A DNA stretch of 64,000 nucleotides from assembly GCA_033875255.1 (NCBI GenBank), contig JAWZSN010000023.1, positions 24,708 to 88,707 of the forward strand, in the 5' to 3' direction. This DNA is from Marinimicrococcus sp033875255 (GTDB lineage: Bacteria > Pseudomonadota > Alphaproteobacteria > Geminicoccales > Geminicoccaceae). The position numbers were made by a program, and so were the translations under genes. The notes beneath the pieces were generated by a model. That model saw only the letters and a list, made by a program, of their open reading frames with translations, had not been told where the DNA came from and ran no database searches. Shown here piece by piece: positions 16,186-25,259 of this stretch (position 1 is the first letter of the stretch; each line of letters begins with the position of its first letter).

Positions 16186-17226
16186 TCAGCTCAGCACGCC
16201 GATCCGCTTCATGAAGGCGATGCTGCTGGAGAAGGCTTGCTCGGAGGCGGGCGTCTTGGTGGCCCATTCCTGCCAGACCGCCTGGGCCGCCTCGCGGTAG
16301 GCCCGGCGCTCCTCGGGCGACCAGTCGATCAGCTCGACGCCCTCTGCGGCCAGCTTGCGGGCGGTCTCGGCATTGGCGACCCTGGTGAGCATCATGCGCT
16401 GGAACTGGCAGCGCTGCAGCGCCACCTCGATGATCCGCTTGATGTCGTCTGGCAGCTCGCTCCACTTGTCGAGGTTGATGGCAAGATGGTCGAGCGGCAT
16501 CGAGTGGAAGCCGGGATATGTGGTGAACTTGGCGATCTCGTAGAGGCCGAGGCTGTTGTTGGTGGCGAGTGTCGCCGCATCGGCCCCGTCCACCACGCCG
16601 GTCTGCAGCGCGGTGAAGACCTCGCCGAAGTCCATGACCACCGGCTTGGCGCCCAGCTTGGCGAAGATCTCTGTCTGCATGCCGGGCGGGCAGCGGAACT
16701 TCCAGTCCTTGAGGTCGGCAAGGCCGCGGATCGGCTTGGTCGCCACGAGGCTCTCGGTGATGTCGCCCCAAAAGCCCACCATGTGCATGCCGAAGCGCTC
16801 GTAGAGCGGGTCGGCGATCTCGCGGCCGCCGCCGATCTCCAGCCATGCCACCATCTGGTCGGGCGTGTCGTAGCCGCCCAGCATGTCGCCGAAGGCCTGG
16901 AAGGCGGGGTCCTTGCCGCTCAGATAGGCGGCACCGGTCATGTCGCCGTCGAGAATGCCGGTGGAGGCCGCGTCGAAGGTCTCCACCGACTTCACCACCG
17001 AGGCGCTGGTGAACGATTCGATCTTCAGGCGGCCGCCCGACATGTCCTCGCAATCCTTGCAGAAGGCGAGGAATGTCTTGCCGGGCACGGATTCGGCGGT
17101 GTGGTGCGTCTGGATACGAAGGGTGAAGTCGGCGGCCCGCGCGATGCGGGGAGCGGCAATCGTGGCACCGAGGGCCGCCGTTGCGGCACCGGCAGCCAGC
17201 GCCGAACGGCGCGTGAGCTTGCCCAT
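16186..17226 (-). CDS. dctP: TRAP transporter substrate-binding protein (DctP type)
   Basis: This 346-residue periplasmic solute receptor has a twin-arginine signal (LTRRSALAAGAATAALG, cleavage probably after IARA). The mature part has the DctP fold markers: FRCPPGMQTEIFAKLGAKPV, the ligand carboxylate-binding arginine region (KFRCPP), and VVDGADAATLATNNSL. The start at 17226 is supported by AGGGAGG 5 nt upstream. It is first gene of the dctP-dctQ-dctM-matB run. A TRAP receptor with Tat export suggests folding or cofactor needs, though Tat-dependent TRAP receptors are common. Confidence 0.94.
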   Translation of the reverse strand: MGKLTRRSALAAGAATAALGATIAAPRIARAADFTLRIQTHHTAESVPGKTFLAFCKDCEDMSGGRLKIESFTSASVVKSVETFDAASTGILDGDMTGAAYLSGKDPAFQAFGDMLGGYDTPDQMVAWLEIGGGREIADPLYERFGMHMVGFWGDITESLVATKPIRGLADLKDWKFRCPPGMQTEIFAKLGAKPVVMDFGEVFTALQTGVVDGADAATLATNNSLGLYEIAKFTTYPGFHSMPLDHLAINLDKWSELPDDIKRIIEVALQRCQFQRMMLTRVANAETARKLAAEGVELIDWSPEERRAYREAAQAVWQEWATKTPASEQAFSSSIAFMKRIGVLS

Positions 17227-17302
17227 ATTTGTCCTCCCTGACTTGCCCGTCCGGCAGTGGTCACGGCCGCGAGCATGAGGACCTTAAGGGCGCGCCGGTG
17301 AG

Positions 17303-17340
17303 GAGACAAGAAGCCGCCGCGCCCGATGCGGCGCGGCGGC
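17303..17340 (-). terminator. Intrinsic terminator downstream of the YeeE/YedE gene
   Basis: An 11-bp perfect stem GCCGCCGCGCC / GGCGCGGCGGC (17313-17323 with 17330-17340), with a 6-nt loop, lies 8 bp past the stop of the minus-strand gene at 17349. Read on the minus strand it is followed by TTCTTGTCTCC. It separates that gene from the TRAP operon, also on the minus strand, whose promoter must lie in 17227-17312. Confidence 0.75.
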
Positions 17341-17348
17341 GGTGCGCC

Positions 17349-18530
17349 TCAGACCCGCGGGAGGCCGCAGACCGGGCGCAGGCGGGTGCCCACCCAGCTT
17401 CCGGCGAAGGCCGCCACCAGCCACAGCCAGCCGTGCAGGCTGCCCGAGGCGATGCCCGAGAAATAGGCGCCGATATTGCAGCCATAGGCGAGGCGGGCGC
17501 CGTAGCCCAGCATCAGCCCGCCGATGATGGCGGTCAGCACGTCGGCGCGGGAGAGATTGAGGCGCGGGCGGAACCTGCCGGCGAGGATCGCCGCCAGGAG
17601 CGCGCCGCCGACAATGCCGAAATCCATCACCGAGGTGATGTCGGTCCAGACGGAGGCCTGCAGTGCCGCCGTCTGCGCCGGTGCCGCCCAGTAGTCCCAG
17701 AAGGCCACGTCGCCGCCCAGCGCGTCGAGGATCTTGGCCCCCCAGAGGGCGAAGGCCGAGGTGACGCCCCAGGGGCGGCCGGCCAGCAGCAGCGTGACGA
17801 AGTTCAGCACGGCGAGCGCCAGCGCGCCCCACAGGATCGGCCAGGGCCCGCGCAGCAGGTTCGGCCGGGAGGAGCCCGCCGGCCCGGCCGTGCCGCGCTT
17901 CGCATCGATCCGCCACGCAACGGCGGCGATGACGGCGAAGAGGGCGAGATTGACGAGCAGTGCCGGGCCGAGGCCGAGGCTGGTGACCACCGAGACCGGC
18001 GGCAGCGAGGGCAGGGTGAACCAGAAGCCCAGATGGGAGGTGGCCACCACCGAGCCCGCGATGAAGCCCGCGAGCGTCAGCAGCATGCGGGTGCTGCCGC
18101 CGCCGGCGGTATAGAGCGTGCCCGAGGCGCAGCCGCCGCCGAGCTGCATGCCGATGCCGAAGATGAAGGCGCCCACCACCACGCTGGTGCCGAGCGGTGC
18201 CAGGTTGCCCGAGAGCGGCTGGCCGAAGATCTCGCCCGCGGCGAGAGCCGGGAAGAACAGCAGCACCGCCACGGCCAGCATCGCCATCTGGGCGCGCAGG
18301 CCACGCCCGTCGCGCTCCACCACGAGACGCCGCCAGGCCGAGGTGAAGCCGAAGCTCGCATGATAGAGGGTGGCGCCCAGCAGGCCGCCCACGAGGAACA
18401 GTGCGGCCATGCGCGGCCCGGCGGCATCGAGCGCGAGCCACGCGCCGGCCGCCAGCAGCAGGAGCGCTCCCGCGAGGGGGCCCGTGGCGAGGCGGCCGCG
18501 CGGCGCCGCACCCGAAATAACCGTTGCCAA
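17349..18530 (-). CDS. tsuA: YeeE/YedE family thiosulfate/sulfur transporter
   Basis: This 393-residue polytopic protein resembles TsuA (YeeE), which imports thiosulfate by relaying the anion past conserved cysteines. The matching motifs are GGGCASGTLYTAGGG and YGCNIGAYFSGIASGSLHGW. Only a TTG start (18530) fits the frame; it has CGGAG 9-10 nt upstream on the minus strand. The next ATG (MAALFLVGG) would delete the first helix. No sulfurtransferase or TusA-like gene is adjacent, so the cargo is inferred from the family. Confidence 0.88.
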   Translation of the reverse strand: MATVISGAAPRGRLATGPLAGALLLLAAGAWLALDAAGPRMAALFLVGGLLGATLYHASFGFTSAWRRLVVERDGRGLRAQMAMLAVAVLLFFPALAAGEIFGQPLSGNLAPLGTSVVVGAFIFGIGMQLGGGCASGTLYTAGGGSTRMLLTLAGFIAGSVVATSHLGFWFTLPSLPPVSVVTSLGLGPALLVNLALFAVIAAVAWRIDAKRGTAGPAGSSRPNLLRGPWPILWGALALAVLNFVTLLLAGRPWGVTSAFALWGAKILDALGGDVAFWDYWAAPAQTAALQASVWTDITSVMDFGIVGGALLAAILAGRFRPRLNLSRADVLTAIIGGLMLGYGARLAYGCNIGAYFSGIASGSLHGWLWLVAAFAGSWVGTRLRPVCGLPRV

Positions 18531-18678
18531 CTGTGCTTACTCCGAAAGCACGTCCAGATGCCGTGTTATCTGGTGGCGGCGTCCGTCCCGTCAAGGCGGG
18601 TGCGGGACGTGCGACGCCGCGTCCTGCCATGCTGGCAGAACCGCGGCGTATTTCGGAGTAGCGGTCGCGTGAGGCGGC

Positions 18679-20751
18679 TCAGTCGGCGGCTTCTGCCGGG
18701 GTCTCGAGCACCGGCGCCACGGCCTCCAGCTCTTCCGGCGGGATGTGGCAGAGGATCTTGTGGCCGCCGCCGAAGACGCGCTCGGGCGGCAGCTCGGTCT
18801 CGCAGATGCGCCCGAGCTTGCGCGGACAGCGGGTCTGGAAGGGGCAGCCGGGCGGCGGGCTGGTGGCCGAGGGCAGCTCGCCCTCGAGCAGGATGCGCCG
18901 TTTGCTTACCGAGGCGTCGGCCACCGGGGCGGCCGAGAGCAGTGCTTCGGTATAGGGGTGGTAGGGGGGCGAGAAGACCTCCTCCACCGTGCCCTGCTCG
19001 ACGATCCGGCCCAGATACATCACCAGCACCCGGTCGGCGAGGTAGCGCACGAGGCCCAGGTCGTGGCTGATGAAGAGCAGCGTGGTGCCGTTGCGGCGCT
19101 GGATGTCCAGCAGCAGCCGGGCGATGGCGGCCTGCACCGAGACGTCCAGCGCGGAGACCGGCTCGTCGGCCACCACCACTCTGGGATCGCCGGCGAACGC
19201 ACGGGCGATCGCCACGCGCTGCTTCTGCCCGCCCGAGAGCTGGCGCGGCCGGCGGTCGTGGAAGGCGCGCGGCAGGCGCACGAGGTCGAGCAGCTCCATC
19301 ACCCGCGCGCGCACCGCCTCGCGGTCGCGCAGCCCGCCGAACCGGCGCACCACGCGGGCGATCTGGTAGCCCACGCTGTGGCTCGGGTTGAGGGTCTCGA
19401 AGGGGTTCTGGAAGATCATCTGGAGCAGGCCCACCGTGGAGGGCCGGCGCCGTTCCACCGGCACCGAGCCCACCTCCCGCCCGGCGAGGCGGATCTGCCC
19501 GTCGGTGGCCGTCTCGAGGCCCATCAGGACCTTGGCGAAGGTGGACTTGCCGCAGCCGGATTCGCCCACGATGGCCACCGTCTCGGCCTCGCGCGCGGCG
19601 AAGTCGATGGACTCGTTGGCCCGCACCGCCTGGCCCCCGCCGCCCTCGATCAGCGCTGCCAGCGGCTTCTCGGGCAGGGCGTAGTATTTCCTCAGGCCCT
19701 CCACCTCCAGCACCTTCTCGCCGGGGCTGGCGATGGCGGCCGGCATGCGGCGCGGCCGAGCGGCGGCCCAGTCGATCTCCTCGAAGCGCACGCAGCGCGC
19801 GGTGTGGTCCGGGCCGGCCTCGCGCATCGGGATGACGCCCCGATCGCAGCGGCCGGGCTCGAAGAAACCGCAGCGGGGATGGAAATTGCAGCCCGGCGGC
19901 CGCTCGCCGGGAAGGGGCAGGGTGCCCGGGATCGGCACCAGCGGGCGGGCGTTCTTGTCGGCGCCGGGCACCGGCACGGCGTTGAGCAGGCCGCGCGTGT
20001 AGGGATGGCGCATGGCGCCGAACACCGCGCCCACCCGCCCGGTCTCCACCGCCTCGCCGGCATACATCACGCAGACCCGCTCGCAGGTCTCGCGGATCAG
20101 GCCGAGATTGTGGCTGATGAACAGCACCGAGGTGCCGAGCTCGCGGGCGAGCCCGCCGATCAGCGCCACAATGCCGGCCTCCACCGTGACGTCGAGCGCC
20201 GTGGTGGGCTCGTCCAGGATGAGGAGGCGCGGCCGGCCGAGCAGCGCCATGGCGATCACCACGCGCTGCTGCTGGCCGCCGGAGAGCTGGTGCGGCCAGC
20301 TCTCCATGATCCGCTCCGGGTCCGGGAGCTGGACCCGCTCCAGCATCTCCAGCGCCTGCCGCCGCGCCTCACCGCGTCCGGCGCCGCCATGGATCATCGG
20401 CACCTCGGCGAGCTGCCGGCCGATGGTCATGGAGGGGTTCAGCGAGGCCATCGGCTCCTGGTAGACCATGCCGATCGCGCCGCCGCGCAGCCGGCGCAGC
20501 TCCTCGCCCTCCATGGCGAGCAGGTCGCGCCCGTCGAAGCGGATGCTGCCGTCGGCGATGAAGCCGGAGCGCCCTAGGTGACGCATGATGGCGAAGGCCA
20601 CGGTGGACTTGCCGCAGCCCGACTCGCCCACCAGGCCCACGGTCTCGCCGCGCCCCACCTCGAGATCGAAGCCGCTCACCGCCGGCACGTCGCCGCTGCG
20701 GGTGCGGTAGGAGATGGAGAGGTTCCGGCACGCCAGCAGGGGCTCGCCCAT
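18679..20751 (-). CDS. Fused dipeptide/oligopeptide ABC transporter ATPase (DppD-DppF type)
   Basis: This 690-residue protein contains two complete nucleotide-binding domains in tandem, each with Walker A GESGCGKST, a signature (LSGGQQQRV in the first, LSGGQKQRV in the second) and Walker B (LLILDEPTT, VVVADEPVS). Each is followed by an oligopeptide-transporter C-terminal cysteine motif (CNFHPRCGFFEPGRC, CPFQTRCPRKLGRIC), which in relatives may bind an Fe-S cluster. The fusion replaces separate DppD and DppF subunits. The start at 20751 (MGEPLLACRNLS) lies 4 nt after the permease stop. Confidence 0.93.
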   Translation of the reverse strand: MGEPLLACRNLSISYRTRSGDVPAVSGFDLEVGRGETVGLVGESGCGKSTVAFAIMRHLGRSGFIADGSIRFDGRDLLAMEGEELRRLRGGAIGMVYQEPMASLNPSMTIGRQLAEVPMIHGGAGRGEARRQALEMLERVQLPDPERIMESWPHQLSGGQQQRVVIAMALLGRPRLLILDEPTTALDVTVEAGIVALIGGLARELGTSVLFISHNLGLIRETCERVCVMYAGEAVETGRVGAVFGAMRHPYTRGLLNAVPVPGADKNARPLVPIPGTLPLPGERPPGCNFHPRCGFFEPGRCDRGVIPMREAGPDHTARCVRFEEIDWAAARPRRMPAAIASPGEKVLEVEGLRKYYALPEKPLAALIEGGGGQAVRANESIDFAAREAETVAIVGESGCGKSTFAKVLMGLETATDGQIRLAGREVGSVPVERRRPSTVGLLQMIFQNPFETLNPSHSVGYQIARVVRRFGGLRDREAVRARVMELLDLVRLPRAFHDRRPRQLSGGQKQRVAIARAFAGDPRVVVADEPVSALDVSVQAAIARLLLDIQRRNGTTLLFISHDLGLVRYLADRVLVMYLGRIVEQGTVEEVFSPPYHPYTEALLSAAPVADASVSKRRILLEGELPSATSPPPGCPFQTRCPRKLGRICETELPPERVFGGGHKILCHIPPEELEAVAPVLETPAEAAD

Positions 20752-20755
20752 CGCT

Positions 20756-21664
20756 TCAGTCCCGCAGGCTGATCTCTCGCAGACCGTCTGCGAGCAGGTT
20801 GAAGCCAAGCACCAGCGAGGTGATGGCGGCGGCGGGCAGCAGCGCCATGTGGCCGGCGAGGCTGCCCAGGGGCTGGGTCTCGGCGATCATCTGGCCCCAG
20901 TCCGGGTCCGGCGGCGGCAGGCCCAGGCCCAGAAAGCCCAGCATGGCGATGGTCACGGTGGTGTAGCCGAGCCTGAGACAGGCATCGACGATGAGCGGCC
21001 CGCGCACATTGGGCAGCAGCTCCACCAGCATGATGCGCCAGGGCCCCTCGCCGCGCGCCCGCGCCGCCTGGACGTAGTCGCGGCTCTTCAGGTCGAGGGC
21101 CAGGCCCCGGACGATGCGCATGATCCCGGGTGCCGAGGCGAAGGTCACCGCCAGCACGATGTTGAGGCCCGAGGCCCCCAGCCGGGTGATGACGACGATG
21201 TAGAGCACCATCACCGGGAAGCTCAGCAGCACGTTGGCGGCGAACGAGATCACCTCGTCGCGCCAGCCGCCGCGATAGCCCGCCACCAGCCCCATGAGCA
21301 CGCCCGCCACATAGGCGCAGGCGGTGGCGAGGCTGGCCCATACCAGCACCCGCCGCGAGCCCCAGACCAGCCGCGAGAGCATGTCGCGGCCCTTGTGGTC
21401 GGTGCCCAGCCAGAACACGGTCTCGCCGTCGCGCGCCACGTCGCCCGGGAACTTGAAGGGCTCCATGGGGGTGTTCGGGTCGAGCAGGGGAAGCACCGGC
21501 GCCAGCAGCGCCAGCGTGGCCCAGAACAGCAGGATGCCGGCACCCGTCATGGCGATGGGGCTCTCGCGGAGCCGGCCCAGGGCGGCAAGCGGCCCGCGCC
21601 AGGCCGGCGCCGGCGCGACAGGCTGCGCCTCGTCCTCTTCCGGCAGCGGGTGCGAGAGCGCCAT
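20756..21664 (-). CDS. Peptide-type ABC transporter permease (DppC type)
   Basis: This 302-residue inner membrane permease has an N-terminal OppC-like helix region (SPIAMTGAGILLFWATLALL), the segment FWLGTDHKGRDMLSRLVWGSR characteristic of DppC/OppC (FWLGTDHKGRDML), and the EAA loop ARARGEGPWRIMLVELLPN. It overlaps the upstream permease gene by one base and the ATPase gene follows after 4 nt, so the operon is tightly coupled. Substrate is likely a peptide or related small molecule. Confidence 0.94.
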   Translation of the reverse strand: MALSHPLPEEDEAQPVAPAPAWRGPLAALGRLRESPIAMTGAGILLFWATLALLAPVLPLLDPNTPMEPFKFPGDVARDGETVFWLGTDHKGRDMLSRLVWGSRRVLVWASLATACAYVAGVLMGLVAGYRGGWRDEVISFAANVLLSFPVMVLYIVVITRLGASGLNIVLAVTFASAPGIMRIVRGLALDLKSRDYVQAARARGEGPWRIMLVELLPNVRGPLIVDACLRLGYTTVTIAMLGFLGLGLPPPDPDWGQMIAETQPLGSLAGHMALLPAAAITSLVLGFNLLADGLREISLRD

Positions 21665-22596
21665 CAGGCGAACCTTATGCGCGGGTTGAGCAGCATGTAG
21701 CCGATGTCGGAGATGAACTGCGAGAGCACCGCCACGAACACCGCCACGAGCGCGCAGGCCTCGATGAGGTAGATGTCGCCGAAGGTGGCAGCGTCATAGA
21801 GAAGGGCGCCGAAGCCCTTGTAGGCGAAGAACACCTCCACCACGATCACGCCGGAGAGCAGCCAGTTGAGCTGCAGCACGATGATGGTGAAGGGGGCGAT
21901 CAGCGCGTTCCTGAGCCCGTGCACGAGGATCACCCGCCGGCGCGGCAGGCCCTTGAGGATGGCGGTGCGGATATAGGGCGAGGTCATCACCTCGGCCATC
22001 GAGGCGCGCGTCATGCGGGCCACGTAGCCGAAGTCGTAGAGCACCAGGACCAGCACCGGCAGGACGAGCTCCAGCGGCGCGAAACCGCCCGCCATGCTGG
22101 AGGTGCCCGGCAGCCAGCCCAGCTTGAAGACCAGCAGGCCGGTGAGGAACGTCGCCGACGCGAACTCCGGCACGGAGGTGGTGACCACCGAGCCTATCGA
22201 GATGGCGCGGTCGGTGCGCGAGCCCTCGCGCATGCCCGCCAGCACGCCGAGTGCCAGCGAGATCGGCACCATGAGCGCGAAGACGCAGGCCGCGAGGATG
22301 CCGGTGGCGGCAAGGCGCGGCCAGAGGATCTCGGCGACCGGCACCTTGAAGCGCAGCGACTGGCCGAAATCCCCCTGGACCGCGTTCCAGATCCACTCGG
22401 TGTAGCGGACGAGGAAGGCGCGGTCGTAGCCGTTCTCGGCCAGCCACAGCTCGCGCTGCTCCACCGAGGAGTAGGGGCCCAGCACCTTGCCCGCCACGGC
22501 GAGCTTGTCGGTCTCGAAGATCGCAAAGAGGATCAGCGAGACCGTCACCATGATGAGCGCCATGGAGGCGAAGCGGCGGGCCGCCAGTCTCAGCAC
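21664..22596 (-). CDS. Peptide-type ABC transporter permease (DppB type)
   Basis: This 310-residue permease of the DppB/OppB class has about six helices. Typical features are the N-terminal helix preceded by RLAARRFASMALIMVTVS, the periplasmic stretch ending in GDFGQSLRFKVPV, and the EAA motif TAILKGLPRRRVILVHGLRNAL. The N-terminal periplasmic segment WLAENGYDRAFLVRYTEW is as expected. It follows the binding-protein gene by 46 nt and overlaps the DppC-type gene. Confidence 0.94.
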   Translation of the reverse strand: MLRLAARRFASMALIMVTVSLILFAIFETDKLAVAGKVLGPYSSVEQRELWLAENGYDRAFLVRYTEWIWNAVQGDFGQSLRFKVPVAEILWPRLAATGILAACVFALMVPISLALGVLAGMREGSRTDRAISIGSVVTTSVPEFASATFLTGLLVFKLGWLPGTSSMAGGFAPLELVLPVLVLVLYDFGYVARMTRASMAEVMTSPYIRTAILKGLPRRRVILVHGLRNALIAPFTIIVLQLNWLLSGVIVVEVFFAYKGFGALLYDAATFGDIYLIEACALVAVFVAVLSQFISDIGYMLLNPRIRFA

Positions 22597-22642
22597 CGGC
22601 GGTCCTCTGGCAGCATCGCCTTCCGGGCGGTGGGGGTCACCC

Positions 22643-24355
22643 TCAGGCCGCCTCGTCGATCCACACGCCGTGAAACTCGTGATGCTGCATGGGATGCGCC
22701 TCGAGGCCCTTGATCCTGGGCGAGGCCACGAAGAACTTCGGGATCCAGATGGGCTGCACGATCACCGCATCCTCCTGGAGGATGCGCTCCACCTTCTTCA
22801 TGACCTTCGAGCGCTCCTTGGGATCGACGATGGCCTCGGCCTCGTCGAGAGCCTTGTCGAACTCGGGATTGGCGTAGCCGGTCTCGTTCCACGGCACGCC
22901 CGAGCGGTAGCCCAGCGAGAGGGTCATGGTGCCCAGCGGCCGGTGCGCCCAGGAGGTGATGCCGAAGGGCGTCTTGTTCCAGATCTCCCAGTACTGCTCG
23001 GAGGGCATCATGTTGATGACCAGCTCGATGCCCGCCGGTGCCACCTGCTCCTTCAGGATCTCCAGCGCCTGCTGCTGCCAGGGGCCGGTGGTGTTGCCGC
23101 AGTCCACCGACAGGCGCAGCCCGTCGCCGTGGCCGGCTTCCGCCAGCAGCGCCTTCGCCTTCTCGTGATCCTGGACCGGCTTCTCCAGCTTGAAATACTC
23201 GGGGTGGATCGGCGCCACGTGGTGGTGCTCGCCATAGGCGGCGCGGCCCCCGTAGATCAGCCGCGGATAGGCGTCGACATCAACGCAGGCCTGGATCGCC
23301 TGCCGCACGCGCAGGTCGCTGAAGGGCTCGGCGTCCACCCGCATCCGCACGCAGGCGGTCTGCGCGGTCACCGCCTCGAGGATCATGGTCTTGGGCAGGC
23401 TCTCCGCCATGGGCAGGGAGCTCACGTCGAGATCGTAGGTCATGTCGACCTGGCCGGAGGCGTAGGCGGCGAGCTGGGCCGCCGAGGCCACGCCGTGGTC
23501 GATATAGACGATCTCGTCGAGGAAGACCTTCGGGCCCCAGTACGCGAAGTCGGGCACCCGGCGCAGCACCGCCTTGCGGCCGATCTCGAACTCCGCGAGC
23601 GTGAAGGGGCCGGTGCCCAGCGGGTTCTTCGAGAGATCGGCACCGGTCTCCTCGAAGCTTCGGTGCACGATGGCGCAGGGATAGGAATAGAGGTTCTCGG
23701 GCACCGAGAGCACCGGCTGGTCGAAATGCAGGCGCAGCGTGTGATCGTCCACCCGCTCGAGCGCCCCCTCGCGCATCCGCCGGCCGGTCTTGGGCTTGCC
23801 GTCCGCATCCGTCTCGCCGGTCTCGTATTCCTCGGTGAGACCGATGAAGAGGCCCTGGTTGGAGGAGCCGGTCTTCGGATCGAGCCAGCGGCGGAAGTTG
23901 AAGAGCACGTCCTCGACGTCGAAGGCGTCGCCGTTGTGCCACTTCACGTCCTGGCGCAGATGCAGCGTCCACGTCTTGAGGTCGTCGGAGACCTCCCAGC
24001 TCTCGGCCAGATGCGGGCGGGTGACGTTGTCGGGCCCGGTCATCGTCAGATATTCGACGATCTGCCGCGCCACGTTCGACTTCTCGGTCCAGTCGAAGAG
24101 GGCGGGATCGGTCATCTCCTGGACCGACATCGAGCAGCGCAGCGTGCCGCCCTCCACCGGCTGCCCCAAGGGCTCGGCGGCGGCGGGGTCCACGAAGCCC
24201 TCGCCCAGGATCCGCCCCGCCATGGCGTAGGCGGCGCCGGAGCCGACGCCGAGCAGGGTCACGGTGCGCAGGAACTCGCGCCGGTCGCACGCTCCCTCGC
24301 CGAGCCGCCGGCGCATCAGTGCCACGAGTGGGTGCGTCGCGTGCGTTCGCTTCAT
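22643..24355 (-). CDS. Peptide-type ABC transporter substrate-binding protein
   Basis: This 570-residue family 5 extracellular solute-binding protein starts at 24355 (MKRTHATHPLVALM), with GGGAGGAGCC just upstream. A twin-arginine signal (CDRREFLRTVTLLGVGSG) suggests Tat export. The mature domain shows YLTMTGPDNVTRPHLAESW, KWHNGDAFDVEDVLFNFRR and NPLGTGPFTLAEFE, the core SBP_bac_5 signature. The genes downstream encode two permeases and a fused ATPase, making a complete importer. The cargo cannot be read from sequence. Confidence 0.94.
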   Translation of the reverse strand: MKRTHATHPLVALMRRRLGEGACDRREFLRTVTLLGVGSGAAYAMAGRILGEGFVDPAAAEPLGQPVEGGTLRCSMSVQEMTDPALFDWTEKSNVARQIVEYLTMTGPDNVTRPHLAESWEVSDDLKTWTLHLRQDVKWHNGDAFDVEDVLFNFRRWLDPKTGSSNQGLFIGLTEEYETGETDADGKPKTGRRMREGALERVDDHTLRLHFDQPVLSVPENLYSYPCAIVHRSFEETGADLSKNPLGTGPFTLAEFEIGRKAVLRRVPDFAYWGPKVFLDEIVYIDHGVASAAQLAAYASGQVDMTYDLDVSSLPMAESLPKTMILEAVTAQTACVRMRVDAEPFSDLRVRQAIQACVDVDAYPRLIYGGRAAYGEHHHVAPIHPEYFKLEKPVQDHEKAKALLAEAGHGDGLRLSVDCGNTTGPWQQQALEILKEQVAPAGIELVINMMPSEQYWEIWNKTPFGITSWAHRPLGTMTLSLGYRSGVPWNETGYANPEFDKALDEAEAIVDPKERSKVMKKVERILQEDAVIVQPIWIPKFFVASPRIKGLEAHPMQHHEFHGVWIDEAA

Positions 24356-24528
24356 TGGCTCCTCCCGATCCCGCCGTGCCGTGCAGTCCTGGAAGACGCC
24401 GGGAGAGCCGCCAGCCCGCCCGTGTCCAGGTCTGCCTGTCGTATCGACACGGCCCCGGAACGCGACCGCGCCTCCTTCCGCACCGCTTCCGCAAGGGTGC
24501 CGTGGCACAACGGCGGAAACGAACGCAA

Positions 24529-24558
24529 ACCATAGCCGTGCGCCAAACGTGGTGTCAA
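24529..24558 (-). promoter_or_regulatory. Probable sigma-70 promoter for the ABC importer operon
   Basis: On the minus strand a perfect -35 TTGACA (24553-24558) is followed after 18 bp by TATGGT (24529-24534). It faces the binding-protein gene, leaving a leader of about 165 nt. The perfect -35 is unusual in this GC-rich sequence. Confidence 0.6.
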
Positions 24559-24583
24559 AGCAGCGCCTCTGGCGGCGTCATGC

Positions 24584-24709
24584 TCACAGCCAGACCAGCA
24601 TGATGACGGCCGCCGCAACGCCGGCCAGGACGATCACGGGCAGGAACAGGCGCGAGCCGAAGCGGCCGCCGTGCCGGCGGTACGGGCGCCCGGGTCCTGG
24701 CGCCGTCAT
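24584..24709 (-). CDS. Small single-pass membrane protein, 41 residues
   Basis: The frame encodes MTAPGPGRPYRRHGGRFG followed by SRLFLPVIVLAGVAAAVIML and VWL. A basic N-terminal tail (six Arg) precedes one hydrophobic helix that runs to the C-terminus, so N-in topology is expected. GAGGA lies 8 nt before the start ATG at 24709, a good ribosome site. It sits 43 nt after the stop of the DUF892 gene on the same strand, and could be co-transcribed with it. I do not recognise a family; coding is supported by ribosome site and composition only. Confidence 0.5.
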   Translation of the reverse strand: MTAPGPGRPYRRHGGRFGSRLFLPVIVLAGVAAAVIMLVWL

Positions 24710-24752
24710 TGCGGCCGTCCTCGTGCGCGACGTCGTGCGGGCGCCGGGATGC

Positions 24753-25259
24753 TCAGCGTCCGGCCTGCAGATCGGCCTGCTCGCGCTGGAGGTAGGTGCG
24801 GGTCACTTCCGGCAGATGCGCGTGGAGCCATTCGGCCATCGCCTCTTCCTCGCGCAGGATGTCCCGGCAGACCGAGGCGATACGAGCCTCGCCGCAGACC
24901 TCCGCGGTGGCGACGAGCGCCATGTAGGCGCTGATCTCGAAATGCTCGAAGGTGTAGCCGGCCATGGCACCCTTGACGACCTCGTCGCCGGCGAACATGC
25001 CGCCGATCCCTTGTGCCATGGCGGTGAGCCTGCCCATGGCGTCCTTGGCGCCCGAGCTGTCGGCGCCGAGCGAGACGAGACATTCCTCGAGCCGGCCGGC
25101 CTGCGAGCGGGTCTCGTCCAGATGCTGGCGGAGCCGCTGACGCAGCTCGGGATAATGCTCCAGCCGCGAGGCCTGGCTATCCAGCATCGTCTCGGCCTGC
25201 CGCTCCATGGCGTGGGCGTCCTTGAGCCACTGAACAAGCCGATCGCGTGCGTCTGTCAT
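24753..25259 (-). CDS. YciE/YciF-type ferritin-like protein (DUF892)
   Basis: This 168-residue all-helical protein belongs to the DUF892 family of ferritin-like stress proteins. The pattern is LVQWLKDAHAMERQAETML, HLDETRSQAGRLEECL, TFEHFEISAYMALVATAE and CRDILREEEAMAEWLHAHLP, where E and H residues of the helices form the likely di-iron site. The start at 25259 has GAAGG upstream. The family is induced by stress in enterobacteria; the exact function is not settled. Confidence 0.88.
   Translation of the reverse strand: MTDARDRLVQWLKDAHAMERQAETMLDSQASRLEHYPELRQRLRQHLDETRSQAGRLEECLVSLGADSSGAKDAMGRLTAMAQGIGGMFAGDEVVKGAMAGYTFEHFEISAYMALVATAEVCGEARIASVCRDILREEEAMAEWLHAHLPEVTRTYLQREQADLQAGR

Noticed and set aside
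18745..20577. Long plus-strand open frame antisense to the fused ABC ATPase
   Set aside because: No family features; the ATPase frame has two complete nucleotide-binding domains.
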